Shown here in pieces: positions 8,885 through 18,718 of a stretch of 64,000 bases of DNA. The notes under the pieces are model-generated. The model saw only the letters and a program-made list of their open reading frames with translations. It was not told the origin of the DNA and made no database searches. This DNA is from Terrisporobacter mayombei. GTDB lineage: Bacteria > Bacillota > Clostridia > Peptostreptococcales > Peptostreptococcaceae. The stretch is from assembly GCF_020748465.1 (NCBI RefSeq), contig NZ_JAHZMP010000001.1, positions 868,001-932,000 on the forward strand. Reading direction: 5' to 3'. Positions within the stretch are counted from its first letter, which is position 1; each line of letters begins with the position of its first letter. The translations under genes were made by a program, and so were the position numbers.

Positions 8885-9190
8885 TGAAAAAGTTTTCACA
8901 CCCTTATAATTGTACTTCTATTTCAAATTTAATTTAAGAATCTATTATTAAATATTGATTCACTAACCCTTTGCTATGGCAGTATTGCAGCTACTCCTAT
9001 TCTTATTTTAGATAGTTTTCTCAAAATAAAGTTATTATCTTTTTCATACGTCCATCTTCTGAAAACATTTGCCCGCATTTTATTTTTAAGCAAATCAATA
9101 TTATTAATTTATTGTATTATTAATCTACAGCTTTATAGCTTTCTTAATATTTTTTACGCTTACTGTTCATATGTTTTTTACAATTTTATC
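8885..9190. other. Intergenic region without recognisable gene
   Basis: AT-rich. The minus strand has a short open stretch (ILRKLSKIRIGVAAILP) interrupted by stops and lacking a ribosome site; it could be an old remnant, but no family is recognised. Confidence 0.4.
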
Positions 9191-9196
9191 CAAAAT

Positions 9197-9227
9197 AAAA
9201 AGGAATGGTTTAAACCACTCCTTTTTT
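9197..9227 (-). terminator. Terminator of the 93-residue protein gene
   Basis: Stem AAAAGGAGTGGTTT/AAACCATTCCTTTTT on the minus strand, directly after the stop codon. Confidence 0.8.
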
Positions 9228-9230
9228 CAT

Positions 9231-9512
9231 CTATAGCTTTTCTTGCATATATGTAAATACCGTTTCAACATACTTAGCAAAATCATTTTCATCACTCGGA
9301 AAAGAATATTCTTCTATAAATTCCATTGTTTTATGTAAAACTAACTTATAAATAGCTTTTTTATTATCTTCTTCTAATTCAACGTGCCCTCCTGTTTCTG
9401 GATTTATTAGAGAATCTAATAAATAATCGGTGCATCCTTGTGTTAATTCTGTAATCTCTTCTATTTCAGCAAGTTCTTCTTCACTTATATTAAATTCATT
9501 TATGCCTGTCAT
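9231..9512 (-). CDS. Small acidic protein of unknown function
   Basis: I do not recognise this 93-residue protein. It is strongly acidic and helical (EEELAEIEEITELTQG; ELEEDNKKAIYKLVLHKTME), has no signal peptide or membrane segment, and is therefore likely cytoplasmic. A GAAGGG ribosome site 8-10 bases before the ATG, a terminator right after the stop and good codon use support it as a real gene. It lies 63 bases downstream of the radical SAM gene on the same strand and could be co-transcribed with it. Confidence 0.75.
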   Translation of the reverse strand: MTGINEFNISEEELAEIEEITELTQGCTDYLLDSLINPETGGHVELEEDNKKAIYKLVLHKTMEFIEEYSFPSDENDFAKYVETVFTYMQEKL

Positions 9513-9575
9513 AATATTTCTTCCCTTCTAAATTTGTATTTGTAATATATCATAAAAGAATATATATAACAATAA

Positions 9576-10469
9576 TTAAAACCAAGTTATCTGTGTTATT
9601 TCATAATTATGCTTGTAGTCCTCTATAATATCTTCCATTTTGTATAAAATATTATATTTTTCACATTCTTCTTTAAAAATTTTCCATAAATAAGTTGCAT
9701 TTGGTGACGGATGTTCATATACATCTCCAAATACATTAATATACATTTTATCTAAGTTTTCTTTTGGGAATATTCTTCTCAATTGTTGAAAGTAGTATTC
9801 TCTTTGATTATTTCTAAGCGTTACTCCCATACCATATGCGAAAATAAATTTTCCGCCACATTCATGTACTTTTTTTATAATATTTTTTATATTATATTCA
9901 TTATCATTGATAAAAGGTAATAATGGCATAAGCAACACACCCGTATATATGTTATTATCACTTAATTCTTTTATAGCCTTAAATCTTTCATCTGATGTAC
10001 ATACTTTTCTTTCAATTTTTTTGCACAATCCATCATCAAAAGTTGTAATTGTCATTTTAACTATAACCGGAGAGTGGCTTTGTATTTTTTTCAGTATATC
10101 TATATCTCTAGTTATTAAATTACTTTTTGTAGCAATTGCGATTCCAAATCTGTATTCATCAATTATTTTTAAAGCTTCTCTAGTCAGTTCATATTTTTTT
10201 TCAAAAGGATTATAAGGATCACTCATTGCTCCCGTTCCAACTACACCTTTTTTTCTTTTACATTGAAGTTCTTTTTTTATTATTTCTATTGAATTTTCCT
10301 TTATTCTTACTCTGTCAAAATCTATAATTTGATAACAACTACTTCTAGAGTCACAATAAATGCACCCATGACAACAACCTTTGTATATATTCATATTGTA
10401 ATTAATTCCAAACCAATGTTGATTTTCATTATATGAAGATATGATTGCTTTTGTTGGTATAAATTTCAT
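9576..10469 (-). CDS. Radical SAM protein, spore-photoproduct-lyase-like (Rv2578c/SplB type)
   Basis: A cytoplasmic radical SAM enzyme of 297 residues. The cluster-binding motif CCHGCIYC (CxxxCxxC, about residues 32-39) is preceded by NMNIYKGC, and GTGAMSDPYNPFEKK follows at about 78-92. This layout (YxGCxHxCxYC and SDPYxPxE) is typical of the COG1533 group that includes spore photoproduct lyase relatives. It is shorter than SplB and lacks an obvious lyase C-terminus, so the substrate is unknown. It forms an apparent two-gene unit with the small acidic protein downstream. Confidence 0.85.
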   Translation of the reverse strand: MKFIPTKAIISSYNENQHWFGINYNMNIYKGCCHGCIYCDSRSSCYQIIDFDRVRIKENSIEIIKKELQCKRKKGVVGTGAMSDPYNPFEKKYELTREALKIIDEYRFGIAIATKSNLITRDIDILKKIQSHSPVIVKMTITTFDDGLCKKIERKVCTSDERFKAIKELSDNNIYTGVLLMPLLPFINDNEYNIKNIIKKVHECGGKFIFAYGMGVTLRNNQREYYFQQLRRIFPKENLDKMYINVFGDVYEHPSPNATYLWKIFKEECEKYNILYKMEDIIEDYKHNYEITQITWF

Positions 10470-10714
10470 AAAACTTCAGTCCCTTCTTTTTTTGCTGAGT
10501 ATTATATTTAGAAAACTCCAAACTAATTTCATTATATTTATGGATTATATCATAAAAAGAATCTCTCAACATATATTATATAAATTTATTAATAAAGGTT
10601 GTGGATATGCCATAAATAAATTTTTTACAACTGAATAAAAATTACCAATAATATTTATACTCAAAATATAGTAATCATTATATAATTATTACTATAACAA
10701 CTTGGAGGTAGGAA

Positions 10715-11185
10715 ATGAAACTAAAAAATTTAATTCACTATAAAGATTTTGATTCAGATAATATTATATTCAATTCTCTAACACAAAGTACTGATGATGA
10801 AATACTAACTTATGTAATTAATGTTACATCTGATTTGTTAAATGGAGTTTTTTTAGCTAATGATTTTAGAATAAGCTCAAAAGAAAATCTAATAAACTAT
10901 GATGAAAGAGATCTTGGAGAATTAGCTACATATATGTGTATAACACCTTTTGTGCAATCTACTTTAGCAAAAGAAACTAACTGGCAAGAAAAAGCAACTT
11001 CTTACTTAGAATGTTTTATAGGATATATTATCGGTACTATGGATAAAGAGGAATTTTTAAGCAATTTAATGGAAATGAGAGAAATATTAAATATTTCTAA
11101 TAAGTTTTATACAGGATTGATTATTTACTTTAGTGAAAATAAAAAAATTATAATTAATGGCATATTAAATAAACTACAATTTTAA
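10715..11185 (+). CDS. Hypothetical protein, 156 residues
   Basis: I do not recognise a family. The gene has a strong GGAGG site 9 bases before its ATG and ends just before a terminator. The protein starts MKLKNLIHYKDFDSDN and is soluble, acidic and mostly helical, without signal peptide, cysteine motif or membrane segment. It is transcribed alone, convergent with the helicase gene. Nothing in its surroundings points to a function. Confidence 0.7.
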   Translation: MKLKNLIHYKDFDSDNIIFNSLTQSTDDEILTYVINVTSDLLNGVFLANDFRISSKENLINYDERDLGELATYMCITPFVQSTLAKETNWQEKATSYLECFIGYIIGTMDKEEFLSNLMEMREILNISNKFYTGLIIYFSENKKIIINGILNKLQF

Positions 11186-11202
11186 TTTTTGCATAAGAAA
11201 AC

Positions 11203-11227
11203 ACTACCAAACTGTAGTGTTTTTTTA
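11203..11227. terminator. Bidirectional terminator
   Basis: AAAACACTAC caaact GTAGTGTTTTTTT between convergent genes. The A-run on the 5' side allows use from the minus strand too. Confidence 0.8.
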
Positions 11228-11234
11228 TATTAAC

Positions 11235-13568
11235 TTACTCATTATCCCAAAATCTTTTGCATAAATTCTTAATATCATTAGGTTTTTTTATCCTCACATA
11301 AGGATTCCATTCTTGCGGAAAAAGACTTTTGTATCTATAACTTGAATATCTATTGTCTAGAAGTAAAATTACCCCTCTATCATTTGAAGTCCTAATACAT
11401 CTCCCCACAGCCTGAAGTACTTTTGTCATTCCTGGATAAACATAAGCATAATCAAATCCTTTATTATTCTCATTTAACTGGTCCTTTATTATATCTCTTT
11501 CTATGTTTATTTGTGGCATTCCAACTCCCACAACAATAACGCCTATTAGCTTATCTTCTGTTAAATCTATACCCTCTGAAAAATGACCTCCCAGGACACA
11601 AAATCCCACATGAGTTTCTTTATTATCATTAAATAAATTTAAGAATTCTTCTTTTTCTTCCTCGCTCATATTATTTTCTTGTATGATTACATTAAGTTCT
11701 TCATACTTATCTCTAATTTTTTCATAAGCCAATTCCATATATTTATATGACGGGAAAAATACCATATAATTACCAATTTTGCTTTCTACACAAACTTTAA
11801 TATATTCTACTAAATCTTCTACTGTATCTTCTCTTTTATTATATTTAGTGGAAATATCTTCTCCTATCATTATCAATCTGTTTTTTACGTCAAAAGGACT
11901 CTTTAAATTTATTACAAAGTCTCCATCCTCACTACCGTAAATATCTTTATAATAGCTTAAAGGTGTTAACGTGGCAGAAAAAATTGTTGTAGATTTAGAT
12001 TTATTCATTTTCTCAATAATTAAGTCTGAAGGATTTGCACAAAATAATTTTACATTAATACCTATTAATTCATCACTATATATAGTTCTATAGTTATCAT
12101 TATAGAACGTTGAAATAGATAAAAATTTATTAACTTCAAAATACAAATCTAGTAGTTCGGAGTTTTCTTCATTAGTTCTTGATAAATATTCATCCATAAA
12201 TTTCATTAAAATATTAAATAGCTCTATAAGCGATTTAGGTAATTCCTCTTCAATAATATGCTTCTCTTTTATTAAATTTAATACTTTTGATTTATCTGTA
12301 AAATATTTTTCTATTTCTTTTATTGTATTTAATATTCTTTTATCTTTTTTGCCTATTATTTTCTTCATTTTTATAAAAATTTGTTGATTTATTTCAGCAG
12401 AATACATATTTCTACTTCTATCTAATAAATTGTGTGCCTCGTCCACAAGAAATATAAAATCTGTTTTTTTTACATCAAAATATCTTTTTAAGTAAACCCT
12501 CGGATCAAATATGTAATTATAATCACAAATAATTACATCACTAAACATGGTTAAATCAAGGCATAATTCAAAGGGACATAATTTATAAGCTTCACTTATT
12601 TCATCAATATTTTTTCTACTAAAATCATTATATTTACTTAAAATTTGCTTAAGGGCATTGTTTATTTTGTCATAGTATCCATTGGCGTAAGGACAATAAT
12701 CTGGATTACAATTAACCTCTTCCATCTTACATATTTTTTCTTTTGCAGTTATTGTTACACTTCTCAAATTTAAATTTTGTTTTTTCATCAATCTTATAGT
12801 CTCATTTACTACTTCTCGCGTTATAGTTTTTGCTGTAAGGTAAAAAATTTTTGAAGTTTTCTCTTCTCCCATTGCTTTTATAGCTGGAAAAAGTGTTGAT
12901 ATAGTTTTTCCAGTACCTGTTGGTGCCATGGCAAAACATTTTCTGCTATCTACTATACTTTTATAAACTCTCACTGCAAATTCTCGTTGTCCTGACCTAT
13001 ATCTTTCAAATGGAAACTTCAATTTTTTAATGGAGTCATTTCTTATTTCCATCCATTGTTTCTCCATATTTGCCCATAGTTTATATTCATTAACCAACTT
13101 AAAGAAAAACTCTTCCAATTCACTTAGTTGGAACTTTTTTCTTAATATTCTTGTAGATTTATTTTCTATATTATAATAAGTTACTTGTAAATCTATTTTA
13201 TGTAAATCATTATGGATACAATACATATATCCATAGCATTTTACCTGAGCCCAATGAAGCGGATTGCTATCTTCATCTATTAATAGTAAATCTTTTGTAG
13301 TAGTTTTTATTTCATCAATTATAACTTTACTATTTTCAATTAATAGCCCATCCATCCTTCCTTCAACTTCTATTTCTACTTCATCAAAAGTAAATGTATG
13401 TTTTATAGATACTTCCGAAGTATATTCACCTCCATAGGATTTTTGTACTTTTTGATGGCCTCTGATTCCTTCAATTGCCTTTATATTTCCTACAAATCTG
13501 TTGTCTATACTTCCTTTTTTCATAATAAACTCAACTAAGTTTCTCACTGATATTTTTATTTTTTTCAT
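11235..13568 (-). CDS. XPD/DinG-like iron-sulfur DNA helicase with N-terminal PD-(D/E)XK-like region
   Basis: A 777-residue superfamily 2 helicase. Walker A is APTGTGKT (about residue 215) and the DEAH box is VDEAHNL (about 375). Four Cys residues between them (CKMEEVNC, PDYC, YKLCPFELC) match the XPD/DinG 4Fe-4S domain. Motif VI appears as QAVGRCIRTSNDRG. The first 110 residues contain GRMDGLL..KVIIDEIKTTT, which fits the active site of Cas4/RecB-like nucleases (D..ExK). The family is common in Firmicutes and is thought to unwind 5'-3' at damaged or branched DNA. Nuclease activity is inferred from the motif only. Confidence 0.88.
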   Translation of the reverse strand: MKKIKISVRNLVEFIMKKGSIDNRFVGNIKAIEGIRGHQKVQKSYGGEYTSEVSIKHTFTFDEVEIEVEGRMDGLLIENSKVIIDEIKTTTKDLLLIDEDSNPLHWAQVKCYGYMYCIHNDLHKIDLQVTYYNIENKSTRILRKKFQLSELEEFFFKLVNEYKLWANMEKQWMEIRNDSIKKLKFPFERYRSGQREFAVRVYKSIVDSRKCFAMAPTGTGKTISTLFPAIKAMGEEKTSKIFYLTAKTITREVVNETIRLMKKQNLNLRSVTITAKEKICKMEEVNCNPDYCPYANGYYDKINNALKQILSKYNDFSRKNIDEISEAYKLCPFELCLDLTMFSDVIICDYNYIFDPRVYLKRYFDVKKTDFIFLVDEAHNLLDRSRNMYSAEINQQIFIKMKKIIGKKDKRILNTIKEIEKYFTDKSKVLNLIKEKHIIEEELPKSLIELFNILMKFMDEYLSRTNEENSELLDLYFEVNKFLSISTFYNDNYRTIYSDELIGINVKLFCANPSDLIIEKMNKSKSTTIFSATLTPLSYYKDIYGSEDGDFVINLKSPFDVKNRLIMIGEDISTKYNKREDTVEDLVEYIKVCVESKIGNYMVFFPSYKYMELAYEKIRDKYEELNVIIQENNMSEEEKEEFLNLFNDNKETHVGFCVLGGHFSEGIDLTEDKLIGVIVVGVGMPQINIERDIIKDQLNENNKGFDYAYVYPGMTKVLQAVGRCIRTSNDRGVILLLDNRYSSYRYKSLFPQEWNPYVRIKKPNDIKNLCKRFWDNE

Positions 13569-13773
13569 AATAACTTCCTTATTAGCATTTTTATAAATAT
13601 CTATGTTTTATCTTATTATATACAAATTTACTATAAATTTAAAACTAGCACAAATTTATCTACTTATTAATAAATGTAAATTTATGTAACATCCAAGGCT
13701 ATTATGCCATATTATAGAATATAGACATTAAAGAAATATGTCTTAATATTATTACAAGGGAGGACAGTGAATT

Positions 13774-14232
13774 ATGAATAAAGATAAAAATTCAATGAAT
13801 AAAGTTAACTCTTCAAGTGCTAATACTTCTAACGCTTCTATTGTAGTTCAATTTACTGTTTATACTAGCGAAGAATACCTATCTGCCTTGTTAAGTACTC
13901 TTGGAGAAAATAACTTAAATATCTCTGCATATTATATATCAGAGAACAACAGACAACTAAAATTTGTATTTATAGTTGGTGAAGATGATGTTCAGTCTTC
14001 AAGCGATGTAAACATTACAAGAAATATATTAAAACAAAATAGATTTAAATTTGATGAAACAAAGGTAGTAAGACTATCAACACCTAATGATGTAGGTTTA
14101 CTGGCATATCATTACAGTGAGTTGATTAAAAATTTAACAGTTTATAATTCTTACACTGGAGAAGATGGAAGCATTATATATGAAACTTGTTGCCCAACAA
14201 AGACTTTAAAAGCAGTAAATGAATTATATTAA
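13774..14232 (+). CDS. Hypothetical protein with ACT-like fold
   Basis: A 152-residue soluble protein with a GGGAGG ribosome site and a terminator directly after the stop. After a Ser/Asn-rich start, residues 24-70 (VQFTVYTSEEYLSALLST; ISAYYISENNRQLKFVFIVG) look like the beta-alpha-beta pattern of ACT domains, which bind small ligands such as amino acids. C-terminal Cys-Cys-Pro lies near residue 142. No catalytic domain is attached. The ACT assignment is a visual match only, and the gene stands alone. Confidence 0.65.
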   Translation: MNKDKNSMNKVNSSSANTSNASIVVQFTVYTSEEYLSALLSTLGENNLNISAYYISENNRQLKFVFIVGEDDVQSSSDVNITRNILKQNRFKFDETKVVRLSTPNDVGLLAYHYSELIKNLTVYNSYTGEDGSIIYETCCPTKTLKAVNELY

Positions 14233-14237
14233 AAACA

Positions 14238-14275
14238 AAAAGTGATGAATTGTTTCTTAATTCATCACTTTTTAT
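14238..14275. terminator. Bidirectional terminator
   Basis: AAAAAGTGATGAATT/AATTCATCACTTTTT, 6-base loop, between the convergent ACT-like and ABC exporter genes. Confidence 0.85.
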
Positions 14276-14285
14276 TTTCAATTAA

Positions 14286-15974
14286 TTATGCCGTTTCTAA
14301 CTTATAAAAATCATAGAATTTCGCTTCTTTTTTTATTAAATCAGTAAAGTTGCCTTGCTCGATTATTTTACCATCTTCCATAAAAATTATCTCGTCATAT
14401 AAACTTAATAATTCCTGACTCATTTTATGTGTAATCGTCATTAATGTAAGATTATCTAAATTTAATAACCTATTTTCAATATCATATCCAGTTTGCATAT
14501 CTATTGCTGAAGTCCCTTCATCTAAGACAAGGATTGGTGTTTGTTGAATTAAAGCTCTTGCTATAGCAATTCTTTGTCTTTGCCCACCAGATAAGTTATT
14601 ACCATTCTCACCTACAAAATAATCTAAGCCCTCTTCTAATTCATTAATAAATTTATCTGCACCACTTAATTTTAATATATTGTTTATATTATCATAGGAA
14701 AATTCCTCATATAAACAAATATTATCTTTTATGTTTTTATCAAACATATATACATTTTGATGAATGATAGAAATCATCTTATTAATTTTTTCTATGTTTA
14801 CATTTCTAATTTCTTTGTCATCATACTTGATTTCTCCACTATAATCTGCATAGTATCCAAGAATTAACTTTGCTAAAGTTGACTTCCCACAGCCACTAGG
14901 TCCTACAATGGCATATTTTTTATTTTTCTTTATTTTTAAGTCTACATTTTCAAGAATATTTTTATTCTCTTCATATGCAAAATTCACATTACTTATTTCT
15001 ATATAGTTTTCAAAGAAAGGATCTTCATTTCCTATAAAACTATTATCTTTATAGTTAGATATATCATCTAACCTTTTTATCACAGAAGTCATAGACGTAA
15101 TCTTTGGAGCATAGCTCATTATCATAATAACAGGTTGAATAAAACTTCCTGATAATTGAACAATAGCAATTAATGTTCCCATAGTAATATTTCCTTTTAA
15201 AACTAAATATGCTGATAAAAATACTGCAACAAATTGAGTTCCCATACCAAGTAATTGGGATAAAGTTTCGTTTATTACTAGTAATTTATCCGCTTCGAAC
15301 TTAGTCTTAGCTAAATCTACATTTTCTTTTTCAAACTCTTTAAATGCATCTTTCTTTAAATTATAAGATCTTATAACATCGTATCCACTAAGCATATCTT
15401 TAATTACAGTAGTAAATGATGTAAGTTTATTAGAAAGGTTCATCTGTTTACTTTCTAGTTTTTTTCCAAAAATACTTGGTACTATAAAGATTAATAACAT
15501 ACTTATAAATAAGCAACCTGTCACTAATGGACTTAAATATAGCAATATACCTATTGTTGCTAAAAATGCCACGGAAAACTGTAAAACTAATAATAAAGAT
15601 GTAATATAGTTTTCTTCTACTAATTTAATATCATTTGTCAGTGCTGATATGTAGTCTGCTGTATTTTTAGAATTAAAATCTTTATAGTTATGATTTATTA
15701 TACCCGAAAAGATTTTACTTCTAAGTTCCCTCGTTACATTCCTAATAAACATTTTGCTCAGGATATCATAAATAAAATATAATAATCCCATAATTCCGCA
15801 ATATATTAGAGTAAAAATTAAAATTTTTTTAAATCCTTCCATATCTCCATTCATTACTTTGTCTATAGTTGATTGTAGTAATAGCGATACACCTACCATG
15901 GTTATGGACGATATAACACTAAATATTATTGTGATAAATAATAATATCTTATTCTTTTTAATACATTCCTTCAT
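14286..15974 (-). CDS. ABC exporter, fused permease and ATPase
   Basis: A 562-residue half-transporter. Residues 1-300 hold six membrane segments of an ABC type I exporter domain, and the nucleotide-binding domain follows with Walker A GPSGCGKST, Q-loop IHQNVYMF, signature LSGGQRQR, Walker B ILVLDEGTSA and H-loop TITHKM. It must act as a homodimer, because no partner half is next to it. The Walker B is followed by Gly where most have Pro (DEGTSA). The substrate cannot be told; lipid, peptide or drug export are all possible. The ribosome site is AGGGGGG. Confidence 0.88.
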   Translation of the reverse strand: MKECIKKNKILLFITIIFSVISSITMVGVSLLLQSTIDKVMNGDMEGFKKILIFTLIYCGIMGLLYFIYDILSKMFIRNVTRELRSKIFSGIINHNYKDFNSKNTADYISALTNDIKLVEENYITSLLLVLQFSVAFLATIGILLYLSPLVTGCLFISMLLIFIVPSIFGKKLESKQMNLSNKLTSFTTVIKDMLSGYDVIRSYNLKKDAFKEFEKENVDLAKTKFEADKLLVINETLSQLLGMGTQFVAVFLSAYLVLKGNITMGTLIAIVQLSGSFIQPVIMIMSYAPKITSMTSVIKRLDDISNYKDNSFIGNEDPFFENYIEISNVNFAYEENKNILENVDLKIKKNKKYAIVGPSGCGKSTLAKLILGYYADYSGEIKYDDKEIRNVNIEKINKMISIIHQNVYMFDKNIKDNICLYEEFSYDNINNILKLSGADKFINELEEGLDYFVGENGNNLSGGQRQRIAIARALIQQTPILVLDEGTSAIDMQTGYDIENRLLNLDNLTLMTITHKMSQELLSLYDEIIFMEDGKIIEQGNFTDLIKKEAKFYDFYKLETA

Positions 15975-16006
15975 AAATGTCCCCCCTCTGCCTTTATAAC
16001 AATTAA

Positions 16007-17128
16007 TTAATGTAACTTTTTCTTTATTTTTTGCTTATTTATGTACATTAACTCATCAATATCTTTAATATAATCAGTAATTCGTGAATAATTATTATAA
16101 AATTTTTTATAACCAGTACTTATGGTTAATTTATATGATTTATTTAATTTAATATTATATTTACATAACTGAAGATTTATATCTCTAATTATACTATTTA
16201 CTTGAATTTCATTTTCTTTGTAAATAATTATAATAAACTCATCTCCACCCATTCTACCTACTTTCCCTATATCTTTAAAATAATTTTTTAGGAAATTAGC
16301 AATATTTATTAAAGCCTTATCTCCTTCATTATGTCCGTAAGTGTCATTAATAAGTTTAAAGTCATTAACATCCACATAGATAAGTGAAAATGGCCTATTC
16401 TTATTTATAAAGTTATTATATATATATAATTCACTAGTCATTCTATTCCATACACCTGTTAGATTATCATATCTTAAAAGTTTTTCCTGGATATATATAT
16501 AATGTATTACTAAAGATATTCCTACAGATCCCCAAATAAGTAATAAATTATTAAAAAATATTTGAATAATGGCTGCAATAAAAGGTATAGCTTCAAACAT
16601 AATCAAATTTATATATTCTTTATCTTCTGTTTTTTCTTTATTTTTAAATATAATTATTAAGCTTGTTATAAAATAAAAATATGTTATGATAATCGATGTA
16701 AAAAAAAAGGTACCTCTGCTATATATATTTAGATTATTAACTTCAAATATAAATCCATATTTATAGCTCAATAAACTGATTGCAAAATTTATTATTAATG
16801 GCATTATAATAAGTTTTGATTTTGGCTCCAGATTAAAATATTGCAATAAATATATCATCCATAAAAATGCTGAAATCGGATATAATCCAAACCCTATGAT
16901 ATTAATTATTTTTGTAATAGGAACAAGAATAGTACTATGATGTAATAATAAAATTTTATCTAATATTTCTAAAATTATAATTATAGTAGTGGTAATTATT
17001 AAATAAACATAAGTTTTATTTATTTTTTCATCCATTTTAAATTTTGTTTTATACGTATGCAGTATGACTACCAAAAAAATAACCACAATTATATCTAAAT
17101 CTATAATTGGTAAAATTACTTTATACAT
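16007..17128 (-). CDS. Membrane-bound diguanylate cyclase (GGDEF)
   Basis: Makes the second messenger c-di-GMP from two GTP. Residues 1-210 contain about seven hydrophobic segments, likely a membrane sensor, and 215-373 form a GGDEF domain with DNLTGVWNRM at its start, DVNDFKLINDTYGH and an intact RMGGDEFIII active site. The inhibitory RxxD site is absent (KDIG in its place), so product inhibition is not expected. The gene lies 32 bases upstream of the ABC exporter on the same strand and may be co-transcribed. A c-di-GMP riboswitch occurs elsewhere in this window (43.6 kb). Confidence 0.9.
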   Translation of the reverse strand: MYKVILPIIDLDIIVVIFLVVILHTYKTKFKMDEKINKTYVYLIITTTIIIILEILDKILLLHHSTILVPITKIINIIGFGLYPISAFLWMIYLLQYFNLEPKSKLIIMPLIINFAISLLSYKYGFIFEVNNLNIYSRGTFFFTSIIITYFYFITSLIIIFKNKEKTEDKEYINLIMFEAIPFIAAIIQIFFNNLLLIWGSVGISLVIHYIYIQEKLLRYDNLTGVWNRMTSELYIYNNFINKNRPFSLIYVDVNDFKLINDTYGHNEGDKALINIANFLKNYFKDIGKVGRMGGDEFIIIIYKENEIQVNSIIRDINLQLCKYNIKLNKSYKLTISTGYKKFYNNYSRITDYIKDIDELMYINKQKIKKKLH

Positions 17129-17212
17129 TTTTCCCCCTCATCAGTAAGAAATTACTATTTTCATATTACTTTCTTATCTAAATTATATACAAATGTATAG
17201 AAAAATGTATTA

Positions 17213-17473
17213 CAAAATTTGTAAAATATAATTTTCAATATAGTTAAATACTTCATGTGGTAAAATTCCTAAAACTGTAACAAACCATTCATTTAACATA
17301 TTTTCTGCAATATCCATGATATTTTTGTCTCTTTTAGCACTTTATCTCCTATTAATTTTTTATATCAATGAATATAATTCTTTTTCAAATATTAACTTTT
17401 TCATTTTCTACAAGAGTTTTAATTATTGTATTTTTACTATTTATATTTTAAATTATATTTAATGTTTTGCCTA
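17213..17473. other. Intergenic region, possible gene remnant
   Basis: No supported gene. At 17210-17317 the minus strand reads a 35-codon stretch beginning MDIAENMLNEWF and ending in a stop, but without a ribosome site and with a stop just upstream. It may be the tail of a lost gene. Confidence 0.35.
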
Positions 17474-17520
17474 CAAAAAAAGTAGTTTTGACAACTGGAC
17501 TTACGTTATCAAAACTACAC
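17474..17520 (-). terminator. Terminator of asnA
   Basis: Stem GTAGTTTTGATA/TGTCAAAACTAC followed by TTTTTTT on the minus strand, about 110 bases after the asnA stop. Confidence 0.8.
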
Positions 17521-17631
17521 ATTGTATTTTTATTTTATCCTATTTTAAAATTTTCAATGTAAGCAAAACTTTTATTACATAATATGATTTTTATTGAAAC
17601 TTGGTAATCTTTTTTATTAAAAATTCACAAA

Positions 17632-18636
17632 TTATAATAAAGTTATTCCTGCTTGACTACATTCTTCAATCATATCTTGAGGCCATATACCTACTTGTAC
17701 TTCACCTATATGAGCTTTATTTAAGAAGAACATACATATTCTAGATTGACCTATACCTCCGCCTATTGTATATGGTAATTTTCCATCTAACAAATCTTTG
17801 TGGTAATCTAATTCTTTTCTGTCTTCACATTTAGCCGCTTTTAATTGTCTTTCTAATGCTTCTTCATCTACTCTAATTCCCATAGAAGAAAGTTCTATAG
17901 CACTATCTAATACTGGGTTATAGAATAATATATCTCCATTTAAATCCCAATCATCGTAATCAGGACTTCTTCCATCATGTTTTTCTCCACTGCTTAATAC
18001 TTTTCCTATTTGCATTAAGAAAACTGCTTTTTTGTCTTTTACAATAGCATTTTCTCTTTCTTTTGCACTTAAATCTGGATACATGTCTAGTAGCTCTTGT
18101 GAAGTTATGAAAGTTATTTCTTCTGGTAATACACATTCTACTTCAGGATATATCCCATGAACATGTTCTTCAGTTTCCTTAAAAACATTATATAAATCTC
18201 TTACAACTTTTTTTAATGTTTCCATAGTTCTATCTTCTTTATTTATTATAAGTTCCCAATCCCATTGATCGACGTATAAAGAATGTAAGTTGTCTAGTTC
18301 TTCATCTTTTCTAATAGCGTTCATATCAGTATATAAGCCTCTACCTACAGGGAATCCGTACTTTTTAAGAGCCATTCTCTTCCATTTAGCCAAAGAATGT
18401 ACTATTTCTGCATCTTTTCTTAAATAAGGAACTTGAAAGCTCACTGGTTTTTCCACACCATTTAAGTTATCGTTTGTTCCTGTTTCTGGTAAAACAAATA
18501 ATGGAGAAGATACTCTTGTCAATTTTAACATTTCTCCTAATCTATTTTCAAAAAAATCCTTTAAGTCCTTTATTGCCTGTTGAGTTTCTATAACCCCTAA
18601 ACTTGTCTCATATCTTTCTGGTATTACTAAACACAT
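17632..18636 (-). CDS. asnA: Aspartate-ammonia ligase (asparagine synthetase A)
   Basis: This cytoplasmic enzyme makes asparagine from aspartate, ammonia and ATP. It is 334 residues long, normal for AsnA, and related to class II aminoacyl-tRNA synthetases. Characteristic stretches are VDQWDWE, GEKHDGRSPDYDDW near the active site and GGGIGQSR close to the C-terminus. It starts after an AAAGGAG site. The gene is controlled by a T-box leader whose specifier reads AAC, the asparagine codon, so it should be switched on when tRNA-Asn is uncharged. Confidence 0.96.
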   Translation of the reverse strand: MCLVIPERYETSLGVIETQQAIKDLKDFFENRLGEMLKLTRVSSPLFVLPETGTNDNLNGVEKPVSFQVPYLRKDAEIVHSLAKWKRMALKKYGFPVGRGLYTDMNAIRKDEELDNLHSLYVDQWDWELIINKEDRTMETLKKVVRDLYNVFKETEEHVHGIYPEVECVLPEEITFITSQELLDMYPDLSAKERENAIVKDKKAVFLMQIGKVLSSGEKHDGRSPDYDDWDLNGDILFYNPVLDSAIELSSMGIRVDEEALERQLKAAKCEDRKELDYHKDLLDGKLPYTIGGGIGQSRICMFFLNKAHIGEVQVGIWPQDMIEECSQAGITLL

Positions 18637-18678
18637 ATTACTTCACTCCTTTTGATTTATTATTGTGATTTTTCCAAT

Positions 18679-18718
18679 AAAAAAAGCCTTTCATCCTATA
18701 TGAATAGGACGAAAGACT
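18679..18718 (-). terminator. T-box terminator of asnA
   Basis: AGTCTTTCGTCCTAT/ATAGGATGAAAGGCT followed by TTTTTT on the minus strand, immediately after the T-box sequence. Confidence 0.9.

Noticed and set aside
10441-10638. 65-codon plus-strand open frame upstream of the 156-residue protein gene
   Set aside because: It overlaps the start of the radical SAM gene on the other strand, has no ribosome site and an unlikely composition.
17210-17317. 35-codon minus-strand frame beginning MDIAENML
   Set aside because: No ribosome site, stop codon directly upstream, no recognised family; kept only as a possible remnant.
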